Of a DNA stretch of 64,000 nucleotides, positions 1 through 12,834 are shown piece after piece. Source of the stretch: Saposhnikovia divaricata (Eukaryota; Streptophyta; Magnoliopsida; Apiales; Apiaceae); assembly GCA_036435485.1 (NCBI GenBank), contig CM071596.1:59445001-59509000 (forward strand). Direction: 5' to 3'. How positions within the stretch are numbered: position 1 is the first letter of the stretch; each line of letters begins with the position of its first letter. The notes beneath the pieces are model-generated. The model made no database searches. It was given only the letters and a program-made list of their open reading frames with translations, and was not told the origin of the DNA. The position numbers were made by a program, and so were the translations under genes.

Positions 1-326
1 GGATTTTAATATATGACATAATTAAAACATTCCCTGATAATTCTAAGGCCTCTAATTACATGAAAAACACAGGTAAATTCATCTAAAAATCATGCAATAT
101 TTAGACTATTATGAATTTAACTCCCCCTATGATCATGCAATCTAACAAGCATAAATTCACAGATTTGTGCTATAAAAGACACTTAAAACACAATGAATTC
201 ATGCAAAATCACACTATATGCAACCTATAACAATCATTAATTAGGCATATTAAAGTCTAAGCACATAATGATTGATTAGCTTGCACATACAAACATAAAC
301 ATGGATTTTACAGATAGAAGGCTTTA
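1..326 (-). other. 3' internal tail of element A
   Basis: This is the stretch downstream of the A polyprotein stop and upstream of the off-window 3' LTR. It is AT-rich with no open frame of note. A purine-rich string on the minus strand (plus-strand ctcccccta at about 121-128) resembles the GGGGGAG polypurine motifs of Sireviruses. It is not the last one before the LTR, because no LTR start follows it. Confidence 0.5.
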
Positions 327-3300
327 CTAACTTGTGTTAAGCATTCCCAATTCACCAACCAACCTATTGAATGTTACTTCATCAAGAGGTTTGGTGAATA
401 TATCTGCAATTTGTTGCATTGTGGGCACAAAATGTAGCTCCACAGTCCCCTCCTCGACATGTTCTCTTATGAAATGATACCTGATGTCAATATGCTTGGT
501 TCTTGAGTGATCTACAGGATTGTTGGTTATGGCAATGGCACTTGTGTTGTCACACATGATTGGAATTTTCTTGTGCTCCATGCCATAATCCTTCAATTGG
601 TTCCTCATCCACAGTATTTGAGCTACACAGCTTCCAGCAGCAATGTACTCAGCTTCAGCAGTAGAAGTAGATACTGTATGTTGCTTTTTACTTTGCCAGG
701 ACACCAATCTTCTGCCAAGAAATTGGCAAGCACCAGATGTGCTTTTCCTATCAATCCTGCAACCTGCATAGTCTGAATCCGAATAGCCAATAAGATTAAA
801 ACCTGTATCTCTTGGGTACCAAATCCCTAGATTTGGTGTGCCCTTGAGATACCTAAAAATTCTTTTGACGGCTACGAGATGTGATTCTCTAGGATCCGCT
901 TGGAACCTTGCACATAAACAAGTTGCGAACATTATATCTGGTCTACTTGCAGTTAAATAGAGGAGTGAGCCAATCATACCTCGATAGCTTGTGATGTCAA
1001 CTGATTTACCTGATTTGTCTTCATCAAGCTTCGTGGCTGTTGCCATGGGAGTCTTAGCTGCTGATGCATCTTCTAGATTATACTTCTTGAGTAAATCTCT
1101 TACGTACTTGGATTGACAGATAAAGATACCATCTTTTCTCTGACTGATCTGTAATCCAAGGAAGAAGGACAGCTCTCCCATCATGCTCATCTCATATTTT
1201 TCCTGCATTAGCTTGGCAAATTTCTCGCACAAGCGCTCATTTGATGACCCAAAAATAATATCGTCCACATATACTTGAACAAGTATTAAGTCATTTCTCA
1301 CAACTTTATAGAACAATGTTTTATCAATTACTCCCCTAACAAAACCATTTTCAATTAAGAATAGAGATAGGGTTTCATACCATCGCCTTGGGGATTGCCT
1401 GAGGCCATAGACAGATTTGAAGAGTAGATACACAAAATCTGCATGTTCTGGATCAACGAAGCCAGGCGGTTGTTCCAGATACACTTCTTCTTCTAACTCT
1501 CCGTTCAGGAAGGCACTTTTCACGTCCATCTGGAATACCTTGAAGTTCTTATGTGCTGCAAATGCCAAGAACATCCTGACTGCCTCAAGTCTTGCAACCG
1601 GTGCATAGGTTTCATCATAATCAATTCCTTCTCGCTGAGAATAACCTTTTGCAACCAAACGAGCCTTGTTTCGTGTTACAAGTCCGTTTTCATCCAGTTT
1701 ATTTCTGAATACCCACCTAGCTCCAATTACGGATTTGTTCTTTGGTCGGGGTACCAGTTTCCAAACTTTCTGCCTTTCAAACTGATTGAGTTCCTCTTGC
1801 ATTGCAATCACCCAATCAGCATCGCCAAGAGCTTCTTCTATTTCTTTAGGTTCAAGCTTGGATAAGAACCCAGAATATAAGGAGATATTAGCCATGTCAG
1901 CTCTTGCAGTTCTTCTACTAGTCACACCAGCATCTGGATCACCAATAATTAACTCAAACGGATGGTCTCTATTCCATACCCGTTCACCTGGAAATTGTCT
2001 AGATGATTCAGCTTGACTTTCTGAGTTGGGGTGCTGACTACTTTGAATATTTTCACTAACTCCCCCTGAGTTAGTGCCAGCTCCTACAGAACTAGAGTCA
2101 ACTCGACTCGAGCCTTGAACAGTAGTCCTTGAGCTGCTATTTACTCCCCCTGAGTTGTTGCCGGTTGGTACTGAAGAAGTCTCTCCTGATCTTGTAGAAT
2201 TAGCTTGTTCACTAGACTCAGGTTCTTCACGTACGCTTGGAACATTTAATGGAACAACCAACTCAGGTTCATCTTCAAGATCTTCTAAGTCCAGATTCTG
2301 AAATTTTAGGGACTCAGGTTCACTAGAATCTCTTGAAATTGATGAGAGTTTGGTATCGTCGAATCTGACGTTATAACTTTCAGTCACTTTTCGATCATTC
2401 ACTAAGAACACTCTATAAGCTGCCACCACGTCTGTAGAGTAACCAACAAAGATTCCTTCATGAGCTTTTGCTGCAAACTTGCCTAGATTTTCATCATCTA
2501 TAAGCACATAGCATTTTGCTCCGAAGACATGAAAGTATTTGATTGTTGGTCTTCTGTTGTTCATTAGCTCACATGGTGTCTTTTCTTTATCTTTTATGAT
2601 CAAGGTTCTATTTTGAGTGTAACAAGCGGTACTCACTGCTTCGGCCCAGAAATACAAAGGAAGTTTTGAATCATACAACAAAGTTCTTGCTGCTTCAACC
2701 AAAGTTCTATTCTTCCTTTCAACTACTCCATTTTGCTGTGGAGTTCTCGGGGCTGAATACTGACGACGTATTCCCTTAGATACACAGAAGTCATTTAGCA
2801 CTGCGTTTTTGAATTCAGTGCCATTGTCTGATCTAATCGTCTTCACAGTAAGTGTTGAAACATTCTCAATTTGAGTGATGTGATCAATGATTAAGAAAGG
2901 TACTTCGTCTTTCGTCATTGCGAACAATACCCATGTATACTTGGAGAAGTCATCCACGATTACCAAAGCATATCTTTTCCTAGACAAAGATAGGACATTC
3001 ACTGGGCCAAACAAATCCATATGAAGAAGTTGTAGAGGCTCAGTAATACTAGAAATTTCTTTGCTTTTATGCGATGCTCGCTTCGACTTTCCCATTTCAC
3101 AAGCTTCACAGAGTCCTTTCGGAGCGAACTCCATTTGAGGTAGATCTCTCACCAATTCTCGCCTCGCGAGAGCATTCATCGTTTTGAAGTTTAAGTGAGA
3201 TAGCTTTTTGTGCCATAACCAGCTTTCATCATCCGAGGCTTTGCTGTAGAAACAGGTGACCTCATCCTGATTTGCTGAATCCATATCTGCAACAAAAAGA

Positions 3301-4964
3301 TCTGCCTTTCGAACTCCTCTTAAAGCTAGTGAGCCTTCCTTGATGTGAGTGATTGAGACACCTTTCTTGTTGAAGACAATTTCGTAACCTTTGTCACAGA
3401 ATTGACTTATACTCAACAGATTGTGCTTTAGTCCCTCAACATAGGAAATATCTTCAATGATGACATTGCCAGTTTTCAGTTTGCCATATCCCTTAGTCAC
3501 ACCTATGCTGTCATCTCCAAAGGTAACATAAGGGCCAGCCTTCATAACCAACTCTGTAAGCAGGGACTTATTTCCAGTCATATGCCTCGATGCTCCACTG
3601 TCTAGCACCCATATAACTTTATTTCTATTCTGCTTAATGCCCTCTGGTTCCTCTGATGTCTCAGCCATGAGCGCAAAGTTCGCTACATGAGTAACGTCTT
3701 CCTCATCTGAATCATCCCAAGCTCTTCCTTCTGTCACCAATAAAGCTCGTTTTCCATGTCTTTCCTTCAACAGTGCTTCATAGTTGCTTTTGAGAGCTTC
3801 AAATGTTTCTTTTGGATAAGTCTGTTTAGGCTTTTTGCAGTCCGAGGCAAAGTGTCCAGCTTCACCACAATTATAGCATTTGAACTTCATTTTGAAATCC
3901 AAAGGAGATTTGTAGCTGGTATTCTTGCCTTTTCCTTTGTAGCCTGACGAACTACCACCACCCTTAGCAGCCCGATAATAAGATGAAGATTTTCTCTGTG
4001 GTCGGTTGCTCTTTCTAAATCTCATGTTGCTGAACTTCCTTGCCATGTATGCCACGACACTATCGTCCATGTTGTCCAGCTCTTCTTGGGTGTAGTAGTC
4101 ATCATCACTGTCAGATGCGCACTCGTCATCATTATCAACTTGATGTGGTGCAAGTGATGATTTAGGCTTTGCTGCAACCATTGCCTTCTTAGACTCTTCC
4201 TCATCAGCAACTAATCCTGATGCACTTTCTTTTGACTTTGAATCATTGTCCCATGCTTGATCTTGAAGCGTTTCCAGCTCATAGGTCTTTAATATTCCAT
4301 AATACTCTTCCAGAGAAGTTGTATGCAAATCTCTGGTTTCTCTGATTGCGTAGACCCTATGCTCAATGCTTTTTGGCTGGTTCCTCAGATATCTCGTATT
4401 TGTTTCAACCATGGGGAGAGTCACACCTCTCAGATTCAAATCCAATACCAACTGACTGAATCGTAGATAGACTTCTGTAATGCCTTCTCCTTTCCGTATT
4501 CTAAAGGTGTCATACTCCATCTTGAGTATGAGTGTCTTGTTATTTCTGACCTCTGCAGATCCTTCCATGACAACTTCTATCTTGTCCCAAATCTTCTTCG
4601 CTGTAGTCAAACCTTTGACTATGTTGAACATTTCATGATCAAGAGATTCCATCAAGGTTTGTCGTACGGCAGTATCCAAAGCTATTTGCTCTTTATCAGC
4701 ATCCGAAAAGTCCGCTGCCTTTTTGGGCTCAGACCGGGGTGCTATAACCACCCCTCCTTCCGTATGTGAAGGAATAACCACCATTGGAACAAATTTACCC
4801 TTGTCAAGGACTTCAAGATATTCAGGGTTAACAGTCTCTAGATATAGTCTCATTCTGGAAACCCACTCTTCATAGTGATCTCTGTAATTGCCAAGTCGAA
4901 ATTTCCAAGTCGAAATTGCCAAGTCGAAATTGCCAAGTCGAAATTGCCAAGTCGAAATCACCAA
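327..4964 (-). CDS. Element A gag-pol polyprotein (Sirevirus-type copia), unbroken
   Basis: The frame has 1545 codons with no internal stop. In order there are: a gag region; a CCHC zinc knuckle [14 protein letters not shown] near residue 365; an aspartic protease core [11 protein letters not shown] near 452; a GAG-pre-integrase motif ([11 protein letters not shown]); an integrase core with RSDNGTEF near 710 and [14 protein letters not shown]; a copia reverse transcriptase with [13 protein letters not shown] and YVDDIIFGS near 1230; and an RNase H with [10 protein letters not shown] and STAEAEYIA. The order protease-integrase-RT-RNase H defines Ty1/copia. The product copies the element's RNA and integrates it. 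The first 25 or so residues are translated minisatellite (see 4891-4984), so the original start codon is uncertain. Every key motif looks intact, so it could be a working copy. Confidence 0.93.
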   Translation of the reverse strand: MVISTWQFRLGNFDLAISTWKFRLGNYRDHYEEWVSRMRLYLETVNPEYLEVLDKGKFVPMVVIPSHTEGGVVIAPRSEPKKAADFSDADKEQIALDTAVRQTLMESLDHEMFNIVKGLTTAKKIWDKIEVVMEGSAEVRNNKTLILKMEYDTFRIRKGEGITEVYLRFSQLVLDLNLRGVTLPMVETNTRYLRNQPKSIEHRVYAIRETRDLHTTSLEEYYGILKTYELETLQDQAWDNDSKSKESASGLVADEEESKKAMVAAKPKSSLAPHQVDNDDECASDSDDDYYTQEELDNMDDSVVAYMARKFSNMRFRKSNRPQRKSSSYYRAAKGGGSSSGYKGKGKNTSYKSPLDFKMKFKCYNCGEAGHFASDCKKPKQTYPKETFEALKSNYEALLKERHGKRALLVTEGRAWDDSDEEDVTHVANFALMAETSEEPEGIKQNRNKVIWVLDSGASRHMTGNKSLLTELVMKAGPYVTFGDDSIGVTKGYGKLKTGNVIIEDISYVEGLKHNLLSISQFCDKGYEIVFNKKGVSITHIKEGSLALRGVRKADLFVADMDSANQDEVTCFYSKASDDESWLWHKKLSHLNFKTMNALARRELVRDLPQMEFAPKGLCEACEMGKSKRASHKSKEISSITEPLQLLHMDLFGPVNVLSLSRKRYALVIVDDFSKYTWVLFAMTKDEVPFLIIDHITQIENVSTLTVKTIRSDNGTEFKNAVLNDFCVSKGIRRQYSAPRTPQQNGVVERKNRTLVEAARTLLYDSKLPLYFWAEAVSTACYTQNRTLIIKDKEKTPCELMNNRRPTIKYFHVFGAKCYVLIDDENLGKFAAKAHEGIFVGYSTDVVAAYRVFLVNDRKVTESYNVRFDDTKLSSISRDSSEPESLKFQNLDLEDLEDEPELVVPLNVPSVREEPESSEQANSTRSGETSSVPTGNNSGGVNSSSRTTVQGSSRVDSSSVGAGTNSGGVSENIQSSQHPNSESQAESSRQFPGERVWNRDHPFELIIGDPDAGVTSRRTARADMANISLYSGFLSKLEPKEIEEALGDADWVIAMQEELNQFERQKVWKLVPRPKNKSVIGARWVFRNKLDENGLVTRNKARLVAKGYSQREGIDYDETYAPVARLEAVRMFLAFAAHKNFKVFQMDVKSAFLNGELEEEVYLEQPPGFVDPEHADFVYLLFKSVYGLRQSPRRWYETLSLFLIENGFVRGVIDKTLFYKVVRNDLILVQVYVDDIIFGSSNERLCEKFAKLMQEKYEMSMMGELSFFLGLQISQRKDGIFICQSKYVRDLLKKYNLEDASAAKTPMATATKLDEDKSGKSVDITSYRGMIGSLLYLTASRPDIMFATCLCARFQADPRESHLVAVKRIFRYLKGTPNLGIWYPRDTGFNLIGYSDSDYAGCRIDRKSTSGACQFLGRRLVSWQSKKQHTVSTSTAEAEYIAAGSCVAQILWMRNQLKDYGMEHKKIPIMCDNTSAIAITNNPVDHSRTKHIDIRYHFIREHVEEGTVELHFVPTMQQIADIFTKPLDEVTFNRLVGELGMLNTS

Positions 4965-5030
4965 GTCGAAATTGCCAAGTCGAAATTCTATGTAGAAATT
5001 CTCAAGTAGAAATTCTATGTAGAACTTTTG
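4891..5030. repeat. 14-bp minisatellite at the gag start of element A
   Basis: The unit ccaagtcgaaattg recurs about seven times between 4891 and 4984. It then decays into related ctatgtagaaattc-type units up to about 5020. Because 14 is not a multiple of 3, the translation cycles with a 14-residue period ([10 protein letters not shown] and variants) and forms the first residues of the long frame. Similar aagtagaac/ttctac motifs recur in the LTR around 5944-6062. The array appears to have replaced the usual gag N-terminus. Confidence 0.85.
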
Positions 5031-5511
5031 TCCTTAGAATAATTTTCTGCAGATTTCTTTAAATATTGAATAAACAATATTATCACTTTAACACTTTTTG
5101 ACTTTGAATGCTTTACTCACCAAACCCACCTAACCCACATGCTAGGTACTGAGTATGTCTTTTACTTTCGGCCGAATAAAGTAAATCAAAAAGTCCAAAA
5201 ACCACCTTTTTATTCTTTTACTATTGAAAAGGAGATCAAAAAGTTGTTGGGTTGTATTCTTTGATAAGAACAGATGATGAACACTCAAGAACACCAAATA
5301 TGAACTAACCCAGATAAATTCACAAAAATTAATTAAAATACACCCAAGCTAAATAATCACACCTGGAGTATTTAAATAATTTTTCAGATGAGTTTTCACT
5401 ACCAACGGATTAAAACACACTTTTCGAAAAAATGAAAAGTAGATCTGAAAAATGAAAACTCACGATTCTTCTACTCAACACAAGGATCTATGTTTTGTAT
5501 GTTAAACATAT
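5031..5511 (-). other. Untranslated leader of element A
   Basis: This lies between the PBS and the gag frame. It is AT-rich with no convincing open frame. It should belong to the genomic RNA leader; no other structure is visible. Confidence 0.55.
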
Positions 5512-5512
5512 A

Positions 5513-5525
5513 GCTCTGATACCAA
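5513..5525 (-). promoter_or_regulatory. Primer binding site of element A
   Basis: Plus-strand gctctgatacca is the reverse complement of TGGTATCAGAGC, which pairs with the 3' end of initiator tRNA-Met. It lies 2 bases from the LTR edge, as expected for copia minus-strand priming. Confidence 0.93.
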
Positions 5526-5526
5526 T

Positions 5527-6617
5527 TGTTAGGTCCAAATGTGTTGTAGAGGGGGGGTGAATACAACTTTTCGAATATGAGAGGCAATAAAAACGATGCA
5601 ATAAATGAACACACAGATTCAAGGAATATATTTCTTTATATATAACTTGAAAGGGTTGCTACAACATTCATTACAAAGTATAACAGAAGTTGAGAGAGAA
5701 GTGAATGATACTAAGCTCTGTGAATGCACTCTCTCTTTTTCTCTTGTGTTTTTCTCTGGAATTGCTCTCTAACTAAAACATTACACAAGTACTTCTATTT
5801 ATACTACATGTAATCTATGTCCTGTAGTCTTCAAAGACTAAGATGTACGTGGCCCAATGATGTCCACATAATTCTTGCCTTATCTTGAAAGCTTGGAAAT
5901 CTGCCAATCAGAAGATGCCATGTGTCATGTTGAAGCTGCACCTAAGTAGAACTTCTACTTGAGAATTTCTACTTGGCTATCTCGAAATTCCTAAGTGGAA
6001 CTTCTACTTGGCTATCTCGAAATTCCTAAGTAGAACTTCTACTTGAGAATTTCTACTTAGCCATCCAGAACATTTAGTACTTAGAAAATATTCTGGTCTT
6101 CAACTTGAAACTTCAATGCACATCTTGAACTTGTGATATCTTCATGTCTTCTTTATTCTTCAACAAGCTCTTGAACATGGTTCTTTATTACTGACATAAA
6201 CTTGCTATCAATGTCCTGACACTTGATGCATTGGTCTGGTTCATAAGTGACTAGTCTTGATAGTGTTTCTGCTTCTTGAATAAATTACCATATTCACTGA
6301 ATAACTTGGCTTTCCAATATTTGCTTTCCTTCTTCTTCACTTGAAATCAATTGGTCTTGTTGATACTAATAGTTATGATCTTGATTCTTGATTTATCAAA
6401 TCACTGAGGCATGAACAACTTTGACTTGAACTTCTCTCAATGATTTCTTCTTGGCTTGATCATAGTTAGCATGTTTAATTGTATCAATTACCTTGTCTTC
6501 ATTTAGTGTTGATTTCTTGTGACTTCCTGTTCTTGATTGTCTTCTGGTTAAGTATCTTTTCCTTTAGTTTGAGTTACATTAGTTATAGTGTTACAAGTTT
6601 ATACACTCTGCCTTTCA
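5527..6617 (-). repeat. 5' LTR of element A (1091 bp)
   Basis: On the minus strand the LTR begins TGAAAGGCAGAG and ends CCTAACA. On the plus strand it runs from tgttaggtcc at 5527 to cctttca at 6617, obeying the TG...CA rule. It abuts the PBS on one side and the ATACT target duplication on the other. The start TGAAAGGC is shared with the LTR of element D, as expected for related Sireviruses. An internal 5944-6062 stretch holds short inverted and direct copies of a ctaagtagaacttctac motif. Confidence 0.9.
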
Positions 6618-8332
6618 ATACTACATAGATTTTAAAATATGAAGCCCGACTCACAACTCGTATAAATTGTATAATTATACATACTCATTCCAAGAAATGA
6701 TTTTTTTAATATATATTTTAGGAAAATTTTGACGGCATCCCCTTTATACGGGGGACTGCCAGTCGGGATACAGCAGACACAACCAACGTAATCATCAATT
6801 AACAATTAAATCCATATTTCAAATAACGTTCCCAATTCATTATAATCTCAATCCATTACAGTTTAAATAATTAATACTAAATCGATAATAATAACAATTT
6901 ATTAGATAATTAACAAATATTAAATATTAAACAATTTTTGGCTCAGAAAATAATCATCATCGCCAAATTTCCCGACTCAATTTAATATCATCGTCGAGGG
7001 CAAAATCTCGAGGGTTCCCATATATTTAGGGCTTCCGACTCGAGACTCCGCACATATAATTTTATTTGGACAATTACAATTAATCTCATGAAAACAGTCA
7101 AAGTATTGATTAAATCCTCATATGTTCTGAAATGCCAAAGCCACCATATTCGAACATGAATTAACAGGACTCATCAACATTGAGCCAACAACAACAATTA
7201 CTCGACCACATAACCACAAACAGGAACATGATCGAACCACAATTAAACAGAGTAATGGACATAGCAGTAGTACCAAATTGATACTAACTCAACACAAGGA
7301 ATTTTACACCCCGAATTGGCAGGATTTCAAGGCTCAATAACCGGCTTTTTAATCACATCAACACAACAAGGACAACAGCAAGAACAGTACAGGGAAAACG
7401 AAATGGGGAAGGGGGAAGGAACCGGTTAAAACAAGAGAAGCAACACACCCACACAGTAATTTGTACCACACATACGCTGCACACAACGCAGCACATATAC
7501 GAACACATATAAGCACAGCCATAACAACCTCTGTAAACACTTGCTTCGAGCTATCAACAACACAAGGGAACGATCCAAGAAAGCTTAAAACAGAGCTACA
7601 CTGGTGGTCGAAGGTTCGACCGAGAGAGATGCTATGAGAGATTGACTAGGGAGAGAGGGATCGAATGAGATTAGAGAGGGGAGAGAAGTCTCTAGAATGG
7701 GTCAATTGAACTGAACCTGGGAAATTAGGGATTTAGGGGGGGGGGTTAAATGAATTTGGGGGGTTTTTAAAAATAACTCACAATTTCTTTTCTAAATGAT
7801 GCTAAATTAATCCCTAATTTCACAATAAAAATAAAATAGGGTGGAATATTAAAATTTAAAGTTTTAAAATGAAGTATGAAAAAAATTACGATCACCCACA
7901 TATTTTTAAAATATTTTTAGGATCAAAAACGAATTAAATACGGATTTTACAAGATTAATCCATAAAATGAAACATAATTCATAAAAATCATTTTAAAATC
8001 CTTAAAAATCAAAACAAATCCATATAATATTTTTAAAACTCAAATAAACTAATAAAGTTAATAATACAAAAGATTTCATAATTTTTACTAATTCCGATGA
8101 TTTTATAAAATTCTCAGAAAGTAAATATAACAATATTAATTAGGAAATAAATTCCAAAAACATAATTAAAAATAGTCGGGCTTACATAACATATATAAAA
8201 CATCAACCAAACCTCCAAACATTATTCCACAATATAATACTTCCTCAATCAATTCACACACCACATAATTTATTTAATATAAAATAGATAACTTTTAGTA
8301 ATTAAATATTCTGAACTTTCTAAGGCGTTATA
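6618..8332 (-). repeat. 3' LTR of element B, outer part displaced by element A
   Basis: This is almost base-for-base the same as 21092-22804 in the other LTR, with about a dozen substitutions and a few homopolymer length changes seen by eye. It covers roughly the first half of the LTR in transcription order. On the minus strand the LTR edge reads TATAACGCC rather than the usual TG, and both copies share this. Small open frames inside (for example 7358-7540) are duplicated with the LTR and are not genes. Confidence 0.93.
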
Positions 8333-8351
8333 ACCTTCCCCCCTTAAAAGG
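8333..8351 (-). promoter_or_regulatory. Polypurine tract of element B
   Basis: On the minus strand the bases just before the 3' LTR read CCTTTTAAGGGGGGAAGGT. This purine-rich stretch directly abuts the LTR edge, as expected for the plus-strand primer. Confidence 0.8.
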
Positions 8352-8372
8352 ATTCTGTCCCCAGAATCTCAC

Positions 8373-11300
8373 CTAAGAGAATAATTGAGGGTACTTTTCC
8401 AGCATATCGCTTTCCAACTCCCAAGTTGATTCTTCCACCTTGGGGTTTCTCCACAAAACTCTCACTATAGGAATTGTCTTATTCCTCAAAACCTTTTCTT
8501 TTCGATCTAGTATTTTGATAGGCTGCTCCACATAAGATAAATCTGGCTGAATCTCTATCGGCTCATATTCAATGACATGTTTAGAATCCAGATGGTATTT
8601 CTTAAGCATGGATACATGGAACACGTTATGGATATGTTGCATATGAGGCGGTAAAGCTAGCTCGTAGGCGACTTTCCCGACTTTCTTCAATACCTCAAAA
8701 GGCCCAACAAATCTTGGACTTAATTTTCCCTTCTTGCCAAATCTTACCAACCCTTTCCACGGAGATACTTTTAACAGTACTTGTTCTCCTTCTTCGAACT
8801 CCATATTCTTTCTGGCCAAATCAGCATACTTTTTCTGTCGATTCTGAGCCGTCACTAACCGTTTCTGAATAAGTTGAACTACTTCCTTGGTTTGCTGAAC
8901 TAACTCAGGTCCGAGTATCTTTCGCTCACCAACTTCTTCCCAGTATACTGGAGATCGACACTTTCGTCCATATAACGCTTCATACGGTGGCATACCGATG
9001 CTAGCATGAAAGCTATTGTTGTATGAAAATTCCACTAACGGCAAGTGTTCATCCCAACTTCCTGCAAAATCCAACGCACAAACTCGGAGCATATCTTCAA
9101 CTGTTTGAATCGTTCTCTCACTCTGTCCATCAGTCTGAGGATGGTAAGCAGTACTCATTTTTAATTCAGTGCCCAAACATTCTTGAAAACTTCTCCAGAA
9201 TCTCGAATTAAATCTTGGATCTCGATCTGAGACTATTGATACTGGAACTCCGTGTCGCACCACAATTTCTTTTATGTATAGATGAACTAATTTGTCTAAT
9301 GAAAACCTCTCATTTATTGGGAGAAAGTGTGCAGATTTCGTTAAGCGATCAACAATTACCCAGATAGCATCATGGTTAGCTCTCGTCCTCGGCAATCCAA
9401 CCACAAAGTCCATTGCAATATGTTCCCATTTCCACTCGGGAATCTCTAATGGTTGTAGCATCCCACTTGGCCTTTGATGTTCTGCTTTTACTTTCTGACA
9501 GGTCAAACACTTACTCACCCATTCGGCAATATCTCTCTTCATATCCGGCCACCATAAGTTTCTTTTCAAGTCTCGATACATTTTCGTACTTCCTGGATGA
9601 ATCGAATATTTCGAGCTGTGGGCTTCCTGTAGAATCTCATTCTTCAACTCTGTCACATTGGGTATCCAAATACGTGAAGAAAATCTCAATATCCCATTGT
9701 CATCTACCTGTGTACATATCTCCTCACCTGTTAACTTGTTCACATCCCCGCTCATGACTTCCTCCTGGCATCTGCGAATCTTTTCTAGTAATTCTGGCTG
9801 AAACGTCATAGTGTACACCGTATCTGTACTACTTGCAGGCATACATACCTCTATCTCCAATCTTTCAAACTCTTTGTATAATTCCTCAGGCATTGTCAAC
9901 ATACTGATTTTCTCCTTCCTACTTAAAGCGTCCGCCATCACGTTCGCCTTCCCAGGATGATAGTTGATGGTACAATCATAATCCTTGAGTAATTCTAACC
10001 ATCTTCTCTGTCTCATATTTAACTCTTTCTGGGTGAAAATATACTTTAAACTCTTGTGGTCCGTGTAAATTTCACACTTTTCCCCATACAAATAATGTCT
10101 CCAAATCTTCAAGGCAAAAATAATCGCGGCTAATTCTAAGTCATGAGTAGGATATTTCTGCTCGTGAGGTTTCAATTGTCTCGAAGCGTAAGCAATTACC
10201 TTACCGTGCTGCATTAGTACACATCCCAAACCTTTGTGAGATGCATCACTGTAGATCACAAAATTTCCTTTTTCATCTAGAAGTGTCAATACAGGTGCAG
10301 TCACCAATCTCTTCTTCAATTCCTGGAAACTTTCTTCACACTTCTCATTCCACACAAACTTTTCATTCTTCCTTGTCAACTTTGTTAGTGGGGTGGCTAT
10401 CTTCGCAAAGTCTTGAACAAATCTTCGATAATATCCCGCCAATCCTAAGAAACTTCGAACTTCTGTGGGTGTTTTAGGTCTGTCCCAATTCATCACGGCT
10501 TCAATTTTAGCAGGATCCACCTTAATCCCTTCACTGCTGATGACATGCCCTAAAAACTGCACTTCTTTCAACCAAAACTCACATTTGGAAAACTTCGCAT
10601 ACAGTTTCTCTTTCCTCAACGTTTCTAAAGCTATTCTCAAATGCCCTGCATGCTCTTCTTCGGTCTTCGAGTATATCAAAATATCGTCTATAAATACAAT
10701 CACAAACTTATCCAAATATTTCTTGAAGACTCTATTCATTAGGTCCATGAACGCTGCTGGTGCATTAGTTAGCCCAAAGGCCATCACTAAGAATTCGTAG
10801 TGCCCATACCTAGTCCGAAACGCTGTTTTTGGAACGTCTTCCGATCTAATCTTTAATTGAAAATATCCTGACCGCAAATCAATCTTCGAGAAACAAGTTG
10901 CTCCTTTTAATTGATCAAATAAATCGTCAATTCTTGGCAAAGGGTATTTATTCTTAATGGTCAACTTATTTAGTTCCCGATAATCGATACACAATCTCAT
11001 ACTTCCATCCTTCTTCTTTACAAATAATACCGGAGCTCCCCACGGCGATACACTAGGCCTAATAATACCTTTCTCCAGAAGATCTTGTAATTGAACTGCC
11101 AGTTCCTTCATCTCTACAGGTGCCATTCGATAAGGAGCCTTTGACACGGGTTCAGTTTCTGGGGCTAAATCGATGGTAAATTCTATTTCTCTATCCGGAG
11201 GTAAACCGGGAAGTTCATCCGGAAAAACATCAAGAAATTCATTCACCACTGGAATTTCCTCTATCTTAGGCACCTCTTGACTAATATCCATAACATAAGC

Positions 11301-12515
11301 CATATAGCCCTCGCATCCTTGCCTCAACAACCTCTTTGTTTGAATGATCGACAAAAATCTCCTAGTCTGCCTCTGACCCCTAAAGGTAACTTCTACATTA
11401 TCAGAGGGTTTAAGGATCACCTTCTTATTCTTACAATCAATTTGGGCATTATTCTCTGTTAACCAATCCATTCCTAAGATAACATCAAATTCACCTAACT
11501 GAAAGGGTATCAAATTAGCGTAAAAACAATGCCCTGAAATATCAATCTTGCAACGAGGACACACTTGAGTAACCGGAATTCGTTCTGAATTAGCTATTTC
11601 TATAACTATAGCCTCACGTAACATGCATACCTCACAATTTAACCTTTGAACAAATTCTTTGGATATAAAGGATTTCGTAGCCCCGGAATCAATTAACACT
11701 TTAGCTTGAACAGAATTTACAGGGAGCGTACCTGCTACCACATCCGAATTCTTAATAGCTTCGTTCAGAGTCATGTTGAAAGTCCTCGCCACTGGTCTGA
11801 CACTCGCTGTTGGGGGTGCTTCAATGGCTTGCAGTATCGGATTAGCCAGAACTGGAGGTTTCATTACAGGTACTTTACAGTATCTCATTATATGCCCTGG
11901 CTTCCCACAACGGTGACACACAATTCCTGCCTTGCATTCCCGAGCATAATGACCTTTTTGATTACATTTGAAACACGTCACCTCCAACTTTGTACACACC
12001 CCCGGATGCCTTTTCCCACAAGTCTTGCACTCTGCCAAGGGTGGCCTAACCAATTTCTGCTGACTCGCATCTTGAATTCTATTTCCTTGGCCCCCATTCC
12101 CTGATCCCGGCTTCTTAGGGTTCCCATACTTTCCTGGCTGGAATCCTGGCTTTTTATTTGGCACATTCTGAGAACTGCCTTGCTCTTGTCGTTCCCCCAC
12201 TGACCCAGCCTTTCTTTTCTTTCCTTCTTTTTCCTTGAAGTATAATTCGCTTTCTCCTTCAGCTATCATGGCCTTCTGCACCACCGCTGCATAAGTCTCC
12301 AGCTCCAAAACTGCTAGTTTAGTACGAATCCATGGTTTCAGTCCTTGTTGAAACCTCTTAGCCTTCTTCCTCTCCGTGTCCACATAGGCCGGAGCAAACC
12401 TAGCTAGTTCAGTAAACTTGGTTTCATATTCTGCCACCGACATTTTCTCCTGTTTCAACTCCAAAAACTTCATCTCCATCTGGTCTTTCATATAGTCGGG
12501 GAAATACTTTTCCAA
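8373..12515 (-). CDS. Element B pol (with the C-terminal half of gag), Tekay/Del chromovirus
   Basis: This 1380-codon frame opens inside the gag capsid region ([18 protein letters not shown]). Next come a CCHC knuckle [14 protein letters not shown] near residue 180, a retropepsin core [12 protein letters not shown] near 272, and an RT with [11 protein letters not shown] and FIDDILIYS near 608. Then follow an RNase H ([13 protein letters not shown]), an integrase with an HHCC zinc region and [16 protein letters not shown] near 1130, and a C-terminal chromodomain-like segment ending YPQLFS. In chromoviruses this last domain guides integration to marked chromatin. The frame has no ATG at its beginning (it opens on TTG). 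It continues gag after a 1-base slip in a T run near 12510, so it was probably one gag-pol ORF. The pol part itself is unbroken. Confidence 0.92.
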   Translation of the reverse strand: MEKYFPDYMKDQMEMKFLELKQEKMSVAEYETKFTELARFAPAYVDTERKKAKRFQQGLKPWIRTKLAVLELETYAAVVQKAMIAEGESELYFKEKEGKKRKAGSVGERQEQGSSQNVPNKKPGFQPGKYGNPKKPGSGNGGQGNRIQDASQQKLVRPPLAECKTCGKRHPGVCTKLEVTCFKCNQKGHYARECKAGIVCHRCGKPGHIMRYCKVPVMKPPVLANPILQAIEAPPTASVRPVARTFNMTLNEAIKNSDVVAGTLPVNSVQAKVLIDSGATKSFISKEFVQRLNCEVCMLREAIVIEIANSERIPVTQVCPRCKIDISGHCFYANLIPFQLGEFDVILGMDWLTENNAQIDCKNKKVILKPSDNVEVTFRGQRQTRRFLSIIQTKRLLRQGCEGYMAYVMDISQEVPKIEEIPVVNEFLDVFPDELPGLPPDREIEFTIDLAPETEPVSKAPYRMAPVEMKELAVQLQDLLEKGIIRPSVSPWGAPVLFVKKKDGSMRLCIDYRELNKLTIKNKYPLPRIDDLFDQLKGATCFSKIDLRSGYFQLKIRSEDVPKTAFRTRYGHYEFLVMAFGLTNAPAAFMDLMNRVFKKYLDKFVIVFIDDILIYSKTEEEHAGHLRIALETLRKEKLYAKFSKCEFWLKEVQFLGHVISSEGIKVDPAKIEAVMNWDRPKTPTEVRSFLGLAGYYRRFVQDFAKIATPLTKLTRKNEKFVWNEKCEESFQELKKRLVTAPVLTLLDEKGNFVIYSDASHKGLGCVLMQHGKVIAYASRQLKPHEQKYPTHDLELAAIIFALKIWRHYLYGEKCEIYTDHKSLKYIFTQKELNMRQRRWLELLKDYDCTINYHPGKANVMADALSRKEKISMLTMPEELYKEFERLEIEVCMPASSTDTVYTMTFQPELLEKIRRCQEEVMSGDVNKLTGEEICTQVDDNGILRFSSRIWIPNVTELKNEILQEAHSSKYSIHPGSTKMYRDLKRNLWWPDMKRDIAEWVSKCLTCQKVKAEHQRPSGMLQPLEIPEWKWEHIAMDFVVGLPRTRANHDAIWVIVDRLTKSAHFLPINERFSLDKLVHLYIKEIVVRHGVPVSIVSDRDPRFNSRFWRSFQECLGTELKMSTAYHPQTDGQSERTIQTVEDMLRVCALDFAGSWDEHLPLVEFSYNNSFHASIGMPPYEALYGRKCRSPVYWEEVGERKILGPELVQQTKEVVQLIQKRLVTAQNRQKKYADLARKNMEFEEGEQVLLKVSPWKGLVRFGKKGKLSPRFVGPFEVLKKVGKVAYELALPPHMQHIHNVFHVSMLKKYHLDSKHVIEYEPIEIQPDLSYVEQPIKILDRKEKVLRNKTIPIVRVLWRNPKVEESTWELESDMLEKYPQLFS

Positions 12516-12802
12516 AAAATAGCTCCGTAAACCTTTCCCAAGGAATCACCTCAGTAGCTTCCAACATCTTCACCGACTCCCACCAGTAAGTAGCTTCATT
12601 CTTCAAGAAATAACTTACATATTCGGTTTGTTTGTCTGCTGGGACCCCCACCAGTGCAATAGCTTTTTCCATTTCTTTTAACCAAGATCTCGCCTCCACC
12701 GGGTCCGCTGTTCCTTTAAACTCAGGAGGTTTAACTGCCTGGAAAGACTTAAAAGTAACCACCGAAGGAACAGGTGGCTGCTGCTGCTGCTGTTGCTGTT
12801 GT

Positions 12803-12834
<32 letters not shown>

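Larger units (their letters stand above)
1..6617 (-). mobile_element. Element A: Sirevirus-type Ty1/copia retrotransposon, left end outside window
   Basis: The element is read right to left. It has a 5' LTR at 5527-6617, an initiator-tRNA-Met type PBS directly inside it, a leader, and a single gag-pol frame at 327-4964. Its 3' LTR lies beyond base 1. The boundary is sharp: A ends at 6617 and the next bases, ATACT at 6618-6622, continue the interrupted LTR of element B. The undisturbed copy of that LTR has the same ATACT at 21092-21096, so ATACT is the probable 5-bp target duplication. The gag resembles that of Sirevirus element D in this window, which supports a SIRE/Maximus lineage. A is younger than B because it interrupts B. 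Confidence 0.93.

Noticed and set aside
5513..5525. tRNA-Met gene pieces (here and at 19522, 24925, 28042, 31844)
   Set aside because: Each is a short primer binding site adjacent to an LTR, not a tRNA gene.
7358..7540. Conserved small ORF, duplicated at 21832-22014
   Set aside because: Both copies lie in the LTRs of element B, and their conservation is due to LTR duplication.
9413..9757. 114-codon plus-strand ORF inside B pol (and others at 10465, 11706)
   Set aside because: Shadows of the minus-strand polyprotein, which has all the domain motifs.
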